From Pristionchus mayeri (lineage: Eukaryota; Nematoda; Chromadorea; Rhabditida; Neodiplogasteridae), in NCBI GenBank assembly GCA_036245805.1, contig BTRK01000005.1:36127469-36191468 (forward strand): a stretch of 64,000 bases of DNA, written 5' to 3'. This document shows, piece after piece, positions 32,888-43,829 of the stretch (positions within the stretch are counted from its first letter, which is position 1; the number at the start of each line of letters is the position of its first letter). Under the pieces are notes generated by a model, which saw only the letters and a program-made list of their open reading frames with translations, had not been told where the DNA came from and did not search any database. The translations under genes were made by a program, and so were the position numbers.

Positions 32888-35800
32888 TAACGCAAAGCTT
32901 TGGATTTCGAAAAACTGTTTTTGAGCAAAACTGAAAAATGTCCTTACTTCCTTTCAATATTTTGTGATAGTCTTACGCAGAACATACTTAAAATGCACTT
33001 CTGCTAGTGATAACCCCAACAAATTATTAGGGTATCCGGAAAGTTCGTTCATTTTTTGTTTTTATTTGTTATTCAATACTTTACAATTCTCAGTGATCAA
33101 TGTATGCTCCCATGTTTCCCCTCACTTCCTTCCAGCGATCGGGCAGAGTAGCGATTCCTCTCTCCCAGAAATCGGGAGTCCTCGAGATCATCCATTCCAC
33201 GAAAGCCCTCACAACTTGATCTCGATTTTTGAACTTCTTCTCCTTGCAGAAGTCACAGAGAGAGCGGAAACAGTGGAAGTCACAAGGAGAGAAGTCCGGA
33301 GAATACGGTGAGTGGGGAACCCTCTCGATATCCAGCTCGTCCATTTTCTTCTGAGTCAATTTCGCGCGATGAGGGCGAGCATTGTCCATCAAAAGAAGGA
33401 TTTTGCCCTCGCTCACGAGACTGGGAGGGGTTCTATGGGCGACTTCTTCCAGTTGGTTGGAGAATAGGTCGGCAGTGATGTTGGTGCCAGGGGACAGGAT
33501 CTCGACAATTGAATTAACCCATCCAAGATTTGATCTGCGATGGAGCAATTCATGACAGATCTCGACACGGTTGTTCAGTTGTGCCGGAGAGAGATCATGG
33601 GGAACCACTTGTGGGAGCTTGGGCTTCTTTCCCACTCGATGAAGGATATCGGACACCGTCGATTTAGGAGTGCCAGTCTCTCTCTTCAAATCGCGCACAC
33701 TGGCTTTGGGCTTCCTCTTCAGAGTGCTGAGGACAAGAGACTGATCGAGGGTCGGAGGGCGTCCAGAACGGGGATGATCTTCGAGACTATAGTCTCCGTT
33801 GTTGAAGCGAGAGAACCACTTCTGGCAGAACCGAAGGGAGGGGGCATCGTCACCTTCAGATTGGGCAAGGGCTGAATGGGCCTGTCTCACCGACTGGCCA
33901 AGGCGGTGATAATGTAGCAAGACTGCGCGGAGGTAAAGATGAGTCTCCATCACGAAAATCGATGTAGAAACTAAGCGATTGCTTCAATCCTCTCACCACT
34001 TAGCGTCAGGATGATGCAATGCTTTGTTGACAAATAACGAAATTCGATCACAAACTGAGTTTTTACAAAAGCATGAACGAACTTTCCGGACACCCTAATA
34101 TAATATAATAGAATTCATTTACCTCATGCGATACTCTTCTACGTTGCGACGTTCCTTCTCCAGTTCATGAGACAGAATGTTCTCCCTCAAATTTTCAAAT
34201 ATCACTATTACCCAATCGTTGTTTACTTGCCAATTTTTCCTCGATTGAAACTCTAGACATGCACTTGTAAACACAAGAAATATTCCGAAGTAGCAATGTC
34301 TTGTTTTGAAAGATCATTCTACCAGCACTTGTCACGTTGCTTATGAGTTATACTCATCTCACCTCTCCATCCCTTTCAGCGTTTTCCCTCTCTCCTCCAC
34401 CAATTGATTCGACTGATCAGTCATTCTACAAGTAAACTATCAATTCTCAAATATAAAACGTCAAGTTGTAATCCCTTTCGTGGATCTAAGAATAAAATAT
34501 GAAATTTTGAAATAATATTGTTGCAAGGAACTAGTTCGAAAGAGAATTTACGAGGGGAAATCTTTATGGGAAATATGTTATTGCAAATGGTTTTCATCCT
34601 TGCTAATGCCAAGACCATGCATCCCTCTCAATGATTTGAGAAATGAAGGTAAAAAGATAAAAAGCGCAGCCACGTCAATCAATTTTACAGAATCAAGAGA
34701 CGACACCGCTAAGTGGTGTTGTGCCGTGAGACCGACTACTGCTAGGTTTATGCATTCTTGTTAGGGTTAGATATAAGGACTGATAAGGACTGATATATTG
34801 GATAAGTCGATAGTAGAAAGGGAAGGGTTGAATCGGTCAGAAATGAGACGTGGGCCAAAATTTGGCCGCCAAATATCGAAAAAGCTTCAATAGAGTCCAT
34901 TTACCTCATGCGATACTCTTCGACCTGACGACGCTCCTTCTCCAGTTCAAGCGACTGAATTTTCTCCCTCAAATTTTCAAATATCACTGTTACCCAATTG
35001 ACTTGACATGTTTTCCTCGATTGAAACTCTAGACATGCACTTGTAAACACAAGAAATATTCCGAAGTAGTTATGTCTTATTTGAAAGATCATTCTACCAG
35101 CACTTGTCACGATACTTATGAGTTATACTCATCTCACCTCTCTATTCCTTTCAGCGTTTTCCCTCTCTCCTCCACCAGCTGATTCGACTGATCAGTCATT
35201 CTACAAGTAAACTATCAATTCTCAAATATAAAACGTCAAGTTGTAATCCCTTTCGTGGATCTAAGAATAAAATATGAAATTTTGAAATAATATTGTTGCA
35301 AGGAACTAGTTCGAAAGAGAATTTACGAGGGGAAATCTTTATGGGAAATATGTTATTGCAAATGGTTTTCATCCTTGCTAATGCCAAGACCATGCATCCC
35401 TCCCAATGATTTGAGAAATGAAGGTAAAAAGATAAAAAGCGCAGCCACGTCAATCAATTTTACAGAATCAAGAGACGACACCGCTAAGTGGTGTTGTGCC
35501 GTGAGACCGACTACTGCTAGGTCTATGCATTCTTGTTAGGGTTAGATATAAGGACTGATAAGGACTGATATATTGGATAAGTCGATAGTAGAAAGGGAAG
35601 GGTTGAATCGGTCAGAAATGAGACGTGGGCGAAAATTTGGCCGCCAAATATCGAAAAAGCTTCAATAGAGTCCATTTACCTCATGCGATACTCTTCGACC
35701 TGACGACGCTCCTTCTCCAGTTCAAGCGACTGAATTTTCTCCCTCAAATTTTCAAATATCACTGTTACCCAATTGACTTGACATGTGTTCCTCGATTGAA

Positions 35801-38800
35801 ACTCTAGACATGCACTTGTAAACACAAGAAATATTCCGAAGTAGTAATGTCTTGTTTGAAAGATCATTCTACCAGCACTTGTCACGATACTTATGAGTTA
35901 TACTCATCTCACCTCTCTATTCCTTTCAGCGTTTTCCCTCTCTCCTCCACCAGTTGATTCGACTGCTCAGTCATTCTACAAGTAAAGTATTAATTCTCAA
36001 ATATAAAACCTCAAGCTGTAATCCCTTTCGTGGATCTAAGAATAAAATATGAAATTTTGAAATAATATTGTTGCAAGGAACTAGTTCGAAAGAGAATTTA
36101 CGAGGGGAAATCTTTATGGGAAATATGTTATTGCAAATGGTTTTCATCCTTGCTAATGCAAAGACCATGCATCCCTCTCAATGATTTGAGAAATGAAGGT
36201 AAAAAGATAAAAAGCGCAGCCACGTCAATCAATTTTACAGAATCAAGAGACGACACCGCTAAGTGGTGTTGTGCCGTGAGACCGACTACTGCTAGGTCTA
36301 TGCATTCTTGTTAGGGTTAGATATAAGGACTGATAAGGACTGATATATTGGACTTATAAGTCGATAGTAGAAAGGGAAGGGTTGAATCGGTCAGAAATAA
36401 GACGTGGGCCAAAATTTGGCCTCCAAATATCGAAAGAAACGTCTCCTTCAATAGAATCCATTTACCTCATGCGATACTCTTCGACCTGACGACGCTCCTT
36501 CTCCAATTCAAGCGACAGAATGTTCTCCCTAAAATTTCACAGCTACTCCATTGTGGTCTAATGAATACTTGCTCATGTTGCTAAACAGACAATTCAGGAT
36601 TGCTCAGTTTTATCAGAAAGTATCCTTCTTTAAAATGAAAGTCACCTGGACAAGACAATGGCTGATCCAATTCTATATCACAGCGCAGTTATAACTCAAT
36701 AAGTTATCTCAACCCTTTTTCCTTCTACTCACCTCTCCACGCCTTTCAGCGTTTTCCCTTGCTCCAGTGCCAGTTGATTAGACAGATCACTCCTTCTGCA
36801 ATTGGGATAACCTTTTGGAAAGACGCGATATTGCAAGTAGTTCTTCTCCTACAAGCGAATACATCCCTTATTTAAAAATGTGAAATCGCAAATATAAGCA
36901 ACATCATGTCATTAAATCCAACACCATTACTGTTAGAGGATAGGATCGAGTTGGAGAATATCCATGTTAGCCTACTGAATTCAATTACTATTCGCTGCAT
37001 ACTCACTTCTTACTGGCTGCCTTCCGTTCGTCTTCCAGTTGATTCTCCAGAGAGCTCACTCTAAATTTAAACAATTTATTAAATTTTAAAAATTTATTGA
37101 AAAGCCATTCTCACTTCTTCTCCAGTTCCTGATTCTTCATTGCATCGAGAACACCTCGCTTCGAGTCTAAAAAATAAACAATTATAAGTTCGCAAACATG
37201 TATTAAGTTCCTTCATGTTTAATGGCTTAAAGGCTTCACTTGTACAATGATAATCTGGAATAGCTATGCCCGTCCCCGCCCTCTCCTGAATCAGACCCAC
37301 CATCGGAACAGCTCCCCTTTCCTTCCCCCCATCGCCTCGAATGGATATGGAGCCCCTCCCCGTCCATTCTTCTATAGACACATTCCCAACGTTCCCTTCC
37401 TTCGTCAGTATCCGTTACCAATCCGTTCCTGTCCCATGTTTCACACAGAAACTCACTTTCATTCTCCGCCATTCTAGCAAACTGCCGCTCTGTCCAAAAT
37501 AAACTACATCTTTCACAAACCCTTTCTAAAAAGTATACTATGATTTGCCTCACTGAGACTTGGCTCTCGCCAACCTTCCCTACCTCGCTTCTACTAGGTG
37601 ACCAAGATCAGTACTACAATGTGTTCAGAAGAGATAGGAACTCTAGGGGCGGTGGTGTAGCGATCATCCTACACTCGTCCATAAGCGCAGCACAGATTGC
37701 TGATGAAACCGAACCTGATTCCCACGAATTATTAGCAGTCGATGCTGACATAAATGGCGACCTAATTAGGATTGTATGCGCTTACCGTAATCCCAAAGCA
37801 AGTACGATACAAACTGCCTCTCTTACTAAATCAATTCTTGATCTTTGCTCATGCCCCCAACCAACAATAGTTACTGGCGACTTTAATCTGCCCGATATCG
37901 ACTGGTCAATCTTCCCCACTCCACAGAAAAAAGCAGTTACCCCTCCTTCACAATCATTCCTCGACCTCTGTAACTCAACAAAACTAGCACAATTTGTCCC
38001 AGAACCTACAAGAAAGGAAAATATCCTTGATTTACTACTGTGCAATCATCCCGGCCTCATCTCCCAAATTGAAGTTGGTCCCCCTTTCGAAATGTCTGAC
38101 CATTCAACGGTTGAGTTCAAATTAACAATGAGTCATTCGACGCCCGCTTTCACTCTTAGGCGTGACTACAGAAATGCTGACTACGACCTCATTAATTCCC
38201 AATTAGCAAACATCGATTGGACAAGCGCATTTTCTAAAATAGCAAATGTAGATCTCCTGTACGACCTCTTCATTAGCGTCATTCAAAAATCAATAGACAC
38301 GCATGTTCCTTGGTCCAAAGTGAGCCTCTCTCATGGGAAACTCCCCCCTCATATTGAACGACTACTAGGAAAACGCTTTCAAGCCTGGCAGAAATCGATT
38401 GATACCAACGACCCAAACGATGAACGTGATTTCGAGATTCTGAACAAAAAGTTTCGCAAAAAGTTACAACGATATCACAAAACCATTGAGAAAAAGATAA
38501 TCGAAAGCGACGATAAGAATAAGTTCTTCCGTTTTATGAAACGCTGTGCCAATAAATCCAAGGGAGTTGAAGGATTAAAAAGAGTTGATGGTACTCTAGT
38601 CATGGATGATCTAGGCAAAGCAAACTTACTTGCTGAGACTTTCGTAAGCGTATTCACCATCGATGACGGAAAACTGCCCAATACTGGAGCACTACCTCAG
38701 CTTGGTACATACGAAGAACCCAAATTTCTTAGACACGAAATATGCGCCCTTATCGAGAAATGGAAACGCTCCTCCTGTAGAACCCCCGAGAACATTGACC

Positions 38801-40305
38801 TCACCTTCATAAAAGGAATTGCCGTACCAATTTCCGAAGCACTTGAAATCATTTTTAGGAACTCCTATCAATCTGGAACGGTACCCGCCCATTGGCGACA
38901 TTCCATAGCAACTCCGGTTAAGAAATCACCCCCCCCCCCTTTTCCAATCCCCTAAACTACAGGCCAATTTCAATAACATCTTTCTTCTGCCGAGTTTTTG
39001 AGCGCATTTTATGCAAATCCATTATGACCCATTGTGAGCAATTACAAATTTTCCCCGATGAGCAGTATGGATTCCGTAAGAAACGATCGCGTGAGCTGCA
39101 AATGCTTGAAGTTCTCGAGCACTGGACATCCTCGATTAGTGATGGAAAACCAGTTGACGTTATCTATTTTGATTTCGCAAAAGCTTTTGATAGAGTATCC
39201 CATCCCAAGCTAAAACTCAAGCTCACCACCATAGGTCTCTCCGATAATACAATCAGCTGGATAACAGGATATCTCACTAATAGAACATTCCAAGTGAGAG
39301 TAAAAGATGCGCTTTCTACCTCAATGCCTGTAACTAGCGGCGTTCCACAAGGCTCAGTCTTAGGCCCCTTGCTATTTCTTATTTACACCTCAGAACTCCC
39401 TGCCCTAGTTCAAAACCACGGAGTCATTGCGAGAATGTATGCCGATGACATAAAAATATATAGATCATTTAGGAAGGGAATTTGCCTGCCCCTCTACAAG
39501 CTGCGATTGACACTATCGTAAACTGGTCTGAAGAGTGGCAACTCCCGCTTGCTGCGCATAAGTGTAACTCATTGCACCTAGGCAGAGCAAATACAAAGCG
39601 AACATATACTATTGGAACCACAACTTTGGAACAAAAAGAAATAGTGAAAGACCTCGGCTTTGTCATCCAGAAAAACCTATCATTCTCCGACCATTGTTCT
39701 ACCGTATCCACTAAAGGCAAAACTGCCTGTCACACTATCCTCAGAGCCTTACGAACCAAAAATATAGAAGTACTTCTCAAAACGTACTCAATGTACATTA
39801 GACCGATTTTAGAAAGCGCTTCCTCCGTCTTCAACCCGTATCAAAATAAGGATAAAAAGAACTCGAAAAAGTACAGAACTACTTCACAAGACGCTTATTT
39901 ATGCGCTGTTTTAATCACACTTGGGAAAACATGCCCAATGCTCCAGATCGCAACAAGAAATTAGGCATTGAGTCCCTAGAGAAGCGTAGAATAGCGATTG
40001 ATATTAGAGTAGCCACAAATCTCATTCGAGGCAAATATAGTATTTCCAACCGAAAACCACATTATTTCAAAATTTACTACACTAGAAACGGTATGAACTT
40101 CAATAATCCTGGATCGAACCACAACTACAGACACAATAGCTTCTTTCCAAGAGCGGCAAGGCTTTTAGTAAATTCCGAGAATCAAACTAGTTCCCCTGAG
40201 TAGATCCACCTTGCCCTATTGTCCCATTATCCACTCGTCATTTTAACCGTCATTAATTGCCTATTCTATTTCAATTGTTGTTAACGTTATTTCGAACGAA
40301 ATAGC

Positions 40306-40341
<36 letters not shown>

Positions 40342-41049
40342 CTACTGCATTTATTCCACTATCTCAGTAACAAACAATGTATTTTTAATATAATGGTGCG
40401 CAAGATGATGAGAATCAGTGTCAGTTCGTTAAAACTACTCCATACCGAGTTGACTCTCTGCTTTCTCCGCACGCAGTTCGTACTCACGGGCGACGCGACA
40501 CAAACGCTGCAAATTAGGTAATTATTTATTAAATGTCGCCAATACATCCCTGAATTTCAAACAGCGTGAAAATCGTCCACATTTTCCAGGATTACGCAGG
40601 AACCCAGATATTCTCAAAACACAATACCTGGAATTTCTCCTCCGACTTGTTCAATTTCTCCTCGGTTCCACGCAGCCTTTCGCGCAGTTCGAGAACTTCG
40701 GGAGACTGGAAACGAGATATTGAATAGTACGTACGAGAAATGGATTTGATGGATTCACCAAGAGAAAGAATAGAACAGAAGTTGACTGATATTTCGAACA
40801 TTCGTTATCTCACCTCTCTCCCCCAATTTCGTAACTAAACTGCTCTCTGATTTTTTTTGCAAAACGAGAGCGATATACAATAGAGCGCAGAGAGATACTT
40901 TAACTCGTTGGAACAATGCGATGAGCAAGTGATCACACGACAAGACAAACAACAAGATAATTTCCAATTCTCACCTCGTTCTTTCCGCGCTTCGGCAGTT
41001 GCTCCATGGGTTCATCATCGTCGATGACGATTACATCATTTTCATCATT
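30851..41049 (-). CDS. Coiled-coil protein with a C2H2 finger, N terminus incomplete
   Basis: Not a gene I recognise. Nineteen exons join with matching phases: 41049-40975, 40705-40628, 40506-40446, 37166-37115, 37060-37007, eight 63-nt exons (tops at 36795, 36528, 35975, 35742, 35200, 34967, 34425 and 34185), 32331-32169, 32055-31974, 31726-31682, 31519-31419, 31231-31148 and 31009-30851. This gives 485 residues and a stop at 30851-30853. The first exon is open at its start, so an upstream exon with the ATG is missing. Order of features: an acidic segment with VIVIDDDEP; a long charged coiled coil (LELRERLRGTEEKL, VSSLENQLEDERKAASKK); four repeats of 42 residues; a Gln-rich helix (QQQQLVMQHIQQLQ); a Pro/Ala linker; a finger CDAC...H-x5-H; and a C-terminal helix AAYQYWFRQLQQ followed by a Pro/Ala tail. 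An H-x5-H finger is the matrin/U1 type that can bind RNA. A nuclear role is likely but unproven. Confidence 0.7.
31148..31231 (-). other. Zinc-finger exon of the coiled-coil gene
   Basis: The 84-nt phase-0 exon encodes FQCDACEMKV...VLAHFLSLGH: Cys-x2-Cys, then His-x5-His. The His spacing is that of U1C/matrin-type rather than classical DNA-binding fingers. Confidence 0.65.
31765..31950. repeat. tRNA-like SINE in an intron
   Basis: TGGTGTAGTGGTCTAAGACG resembles a tRNA A box, followed by a GC-rich arm. The rest does not make a convincing cloverleaf, so this is more likely a tRNA-derived repeat than a tRNA gene. Confidence 0.4.
32536..32690 (+). mobile_element. 3' tail fragment of the LINE family seen at 2.7 kb
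   Basis: Segments such as GAGCAGAGTCTACCTGGTC and CGAAGACAGATGAGACCAG match the 3' tail at 3815-3940 with scattered changes. A C-rich stretch precedes it (32440-32530). No coding part remains. Confidence 0.8.
32804..32882. repeat. (AT)n microsatellite
   Basis: About 79 bp of uninterrupted AT dinucleotides, following the LINE tail fragment. It lies in an intron of the coiled-coil gene. Confidence 0.95.
33027..34098 (-). mobile_element. Internally deleted mariner element
   Basis: Terminal inverted repeats TTAGGGTRTCCGGAAAGTTC are flanked by TA (33025-33026 and 34099-34100). The element is 1072 bp, slightly shorter than a full mariner. It lies in an intron of the coiled-coil gene and carries a transposase frame without stops. 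Confidence 0.9.
33090..33953 (-). CDS. Mariner transposase lacking the first catalytic Asp region
   Basis: 287 residues, against about 340-350 for the family. The N-terminal paired-type helix-turn-helix is complete (FCQKWFSRFNNGDYSLEDHP, then a second HTH with STVSDILHRVG), followed by the linker PHDLSPAQ. The sequence jumps from LLHRRSNLGW to VNSIVEILSPGTNITADLF, so the segment that normally carries the TGDEKW motif with the first Asp is gone, in frame. The second and third motifs are kept (LLMDNARPH and YSPDFSPCDFH, a DD34D spacing). It should bind its own ends but cannot cut DNA; it could act as a dominant inhibitor (inference). Confidence 0.85.
   Translation of the reverse strand: MMETHLYLRAVLLHYHRLGQSVRQAHSALAQSEGDDAPSLRFCQKWFSRFNNGDYSLEDHPRSGRPPTLDQSLVLSTLKRKPKASVRDLKRETGTPKSTVSDILHRVGKKPKLPQVVPHDLSPAQLNNRVEICHELLHRRSNLGWVNSIVEILSPGTNITADLFSNQLEEVAHRTPPSLVSEGKILLLMDNARPHRAKLTQKKMDELDIERVPHSPYSPDFSPCDFHCFRSLCDFCKEKKFKNRDQVVRAFVEWMISRTPDFWERGIATLPDRWKEVRGNMGAYIDH
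34117..36460 (-). repeat. Three tandem ~775-bp units, each with two 63-nt exons
   Basis: Units start near 34117, 34895 and 35670 (spacing 778 and 775 bp) and are nearly identical including introns. A diverged ancestral pair lies at 36466-36795. Each unit holds exon A (EKIQSLELEKERRQVEEYRM) and exon B (MTDQSNQLVEERGKTLKG). Both are 63 nt with the same phase, so each unit adds 42 residues, exactly six heptads. Confidence 0.95.
37376..40340 (+). mobile_element. Non-LTR retrotransposon with endonuclease and reverse transcriptase, degenerate
   Basis: It lies in an intron of the coiled-coil gene, on the opposite strand. A frame open from about 37378 gives an APE-type endonuclease (ILANCRSV, CLTETWLSP, TGDFNLPDIDW, MSDHSTVEF) and then the start of the reverse transcriptase, which breaks at a run of ten C (38930-38939). 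The next frame carries YFDFAKAFDRVSHPKL, SGVPQGSVLGP and YADDIK, and breaks again near 39470. Remaining frames to 40203 give the C-terminal region. Such two-domain ORF2 proteins are typical of the jockey/CR1 group. The 3' end runs into an AT microsatellite (about 40308-40340). It is not the same copy or subfamily as the 2.7-kb fragment. Confidence 0.85.
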
Positions 41050-41534
41050 CTAATATATTAGATTAAAAGCAAGAGATGCATAAGTAAATGTTACCGTAAT
41101 AATTGAGCTTTGTTTCTAATTTGTTTCTATTTTTTTAAAAAGTTTCTATCAGGTTGGTTCATAAGTCATTTCCCTTTTCCACAATTACATATTTTTGGAT
41201 TTACTAGCCCTCAATTTCAACCGATTCTCATATAGTTTGATGCATACAGTGAGCGCATCGACACTCTCTTTAGCGCACATGGGGTCAAGCTTATATTGCC
41301 AGTATTGCTAGCACAAGGCAAAGCCAAATGCGCCGAAGCGCGAAAAAAGAGTTACTTTTGTTTCGATTTGAGCTCAACGGAAATCTGGCATGTGACTACT
41401 ATCATGCCATCATTGTATAGCATGGTATTCGTAGTTTTCAAAACACTATTGAACCCCGACTTCCCGTGAAGGATGGGATCAAACTGGTGCGACTTAAAAA
41501 TATTCAGTGCTTCTTAACATGACCATAGCGATGT

Positions 41535-41672
41535 AATGGACCCTTTATAGTCGCAAAAAGCTGAGGGGTCACTCTCTTCATTTCCCGAACTCTCTCGACC
41601 GGTCGACCGGTGAGAGAGTTCGGGAAATGAAGAGAGTGACCCCTCAGCTTTTTGCGACCATAAAGGGTCCAT
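41535..41672. repeat. 138-bp hairpin palindrome
   Basis: Arms of about 65 bp (CTGAGGGGTCACTCTCTTCA and beyond) are inverted copies with one or two mismatches near the outer ends. The centre is ACCGGTCGACCGGT, itself palindromic. Confidence 0.9.
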
Positions 41673-43004
41673 AATCCACCACATGCTCGCACCAACAGTC
41701 AAAGGGAAACCAATTCTACACATACACGAAGTTACATCCATATTGAGTTTACAATCTCGTTTTGGATCATGTAGTAATAGTCCTTTCAAAATCTACACAA
41801 CTCAATGTTACATCATGGATATTTGGTTATGGAAATGCCCATTTTCGAAGCATCTTTGTTTTCAGTATCGATAGATGATTCGACATTTTAAGGTTAAACG
41901 AACAAACTACCTTTCATATATCATATATTTAAAGGGAAAAATTCGGGAATGCCTCTTTCATCAGGATATTGGATCTTTTCGAACACTCCAGAAATTGAAT
42001 TTTTGACTGTTTTTGACGTATGAAGATTGTTTTCAAAATATTGTTGCATTGAAAAATGAATGGTACATGCGCTTAAATATTTTTATAATAGTGTTCCCCA
42101 ATAGTGATTGAACGTAGCGCCCCTATATATAAGCCACGATCGGTGATCCTTGGATCAGGAGTTCCGATCGTTGGAGCAGCATTGCATCGCTCATGTCGGA
42201 ATTTACAAGCCTGTATTTCGGAATGTCGCAATGTAAGCACATGTTACTACACACTTTTAGAAAAAGAAACTAAGGCTTTCCATTCATGCAAAAGAAATGA
42301 TATCGCAATTTTTCCCCACTGAATGCTAGCTGATCAAACAAAATCGAAAAAATCAACGAAACTTTATTTGGAATCAAACGTCATTTTTACATACTTACAT
42401 AAAACCGTAAGCTTTTTCGACCCAGAGCAGGTAGGGAGCTGAGATTTCAGGAATAAGTGCGCATGAGTGGAATAAAACGATATGACAAACAAAAAACCCG
42501 AGCTTAATTGAAAAATGTTGAGCAAATCGCGAAAAACATGAACTTGTTGGTCTCTGTGTGCATGTGGTACGGTAATTTGGTTCTCCTGCACGTTCTATAT
42601 TTCCGATTTGCCTCTAATTCTCGCATACTGGTGGCAGACGCCCACTTTATCGATATTTAGAAACAAGCGAGAAAAGCGCGAAAAACTGGTGTCATTCTGT
42701 GTTCCGTCCGCAAACTACGGTAGCACTTTGTTAATCGCAAAATGGCTGTTTTAAGTTTGTTTTCAAATTCGATTTAGGCATTTATTAGGTTAAATAATTA
42801 GAATCAAATTATAATTAATTGCTTGCATCATTAAACCGCTAATTGGTGGCTAATTAGCTGGAATTATGCGTTTGAAGAATCGCGAAATGACAAAATTTTT
42901 GCAATTCATCTTAAAATTCTTATTTTGCAGTTTTTTTTGTTGAATAATTGGAAACTTGATTATGATTATTTATTTAAGTCATATTGAACTATTTACATGT
43001 CCAA

Positions 43005-43070
43005 GTGGCTAAAGCAGTGGAATAGAAAACCGGTTTGTGGTTCGGTTCCTCGGCGGGGTTAAGCGCGATT
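43005..43070 (+). other. tRNA-like segment
   Basis: AGTGGCTAAAGCAGTGG resembles an A box and GGTTCGGTTCC a B box at suitable distance. I could not pair the acceptor stem, so it is a tRNA pseudogene or the head of a SINE. Confidence 0.4.
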
Positions 43071-43323
43071 GCTATTCATCGGTGAGTACCAGTTCCTCGG
43101 TGAGTACCAGGAAGCGACGTAGTCTTCGAACATTTAGCGTGGCGTAGTTCCTCGCTAGTTTCGGACACTCTAAAGCCATGATCCAATTCAAATATATGAT
43201 AATGAAGTTCGAGCGTACCCTTACATAATGCCTTGGAATTGGGCAATTCTTTTATACTTGTACAATTTTAGGTGAAATAGGATTGTACATCCCAAAAGGG
43301 AAAAGACTTATGAACCAACCTAA

Positions 43324-43829
43324 TAATTTTTTTTTATTTTTCAAAGTTTACGATCAAAAAATATACAATTCATGCCTGACAGAGAAGGATGGCAATAACA
43401 CTCAGAAGCAACTAAAACCAACCTTACGGCGACGATTTTTACGAGAAGCATCAGCCATCCTTAATCGAAACACCGAGGACGAGACTGCAATCGATTGCAT
43501 TAATGTTGTATAAAATAATTTCCCTTGTTTCTCATACTTTCTAACCGTTAGAGAAAAGAGTTAAAATTGTGAATTTTGCAAGAGGCAAGGGAAGTACTAT
43601 TCTTTATAAAAATTCACTCAGTAAATACATTAAAACTGCATTCATCATGAGAACTTGTGGGATAAGGTACTGAGGGGATGTTGCATGAACATCTATAATC
43701 AGCCAAACAATAATCAAAATTGAAAACAAAAACTTTATCAATGTCATTCTGAACATAAACAACAAGGTCAACAAAAAATGCCCGATTAATCACAAATCAC
43801 AGGAACAAAATATCGAACATATGAATAAA
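43324..43829. other. Intergenic stretch with no recognisable feature
   Basis: AT-rich DNA between the mariner element and the 3' end of M1. I see no gene or repeat here. Confidence 0.5.

Larger units (their letters stand above)
41149..43323. mobile_element. Mariner-type element with decayed interior
   Basis: Ends TYAGGTTGGTTCATAAGTC are inverted and flanked by TA. Near 41.33 kb a + strand frame weakly recalls a mariner N terminus (KELLLFRFELNG), but no catalytic motif is readable. The element contains a 138-bp perfect-looking palindrome and, near its right end, a tRNA-like segment. Confidence 0.75.

Noticed and set aside
34421..36168. Repeated minus-strand frames of 65-85 residues in the 775-bp units
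   Set aside because: They lie in the introns between the 63-nt exons and recur only because the unit is duplicated.
37094..37553. Pro-rich + frame and Gly/Arg-rich minus frame
   Set aside because: They overlap the coiled-coil exons and the 5' part of the LINE; no support as separate genes.
40808..40858. Possible extra exon of the coiled-coil gene
   Set aside because: It has splice-like borders but contains a stop in the required phase, and the neighbouring exons already join in phase without it.
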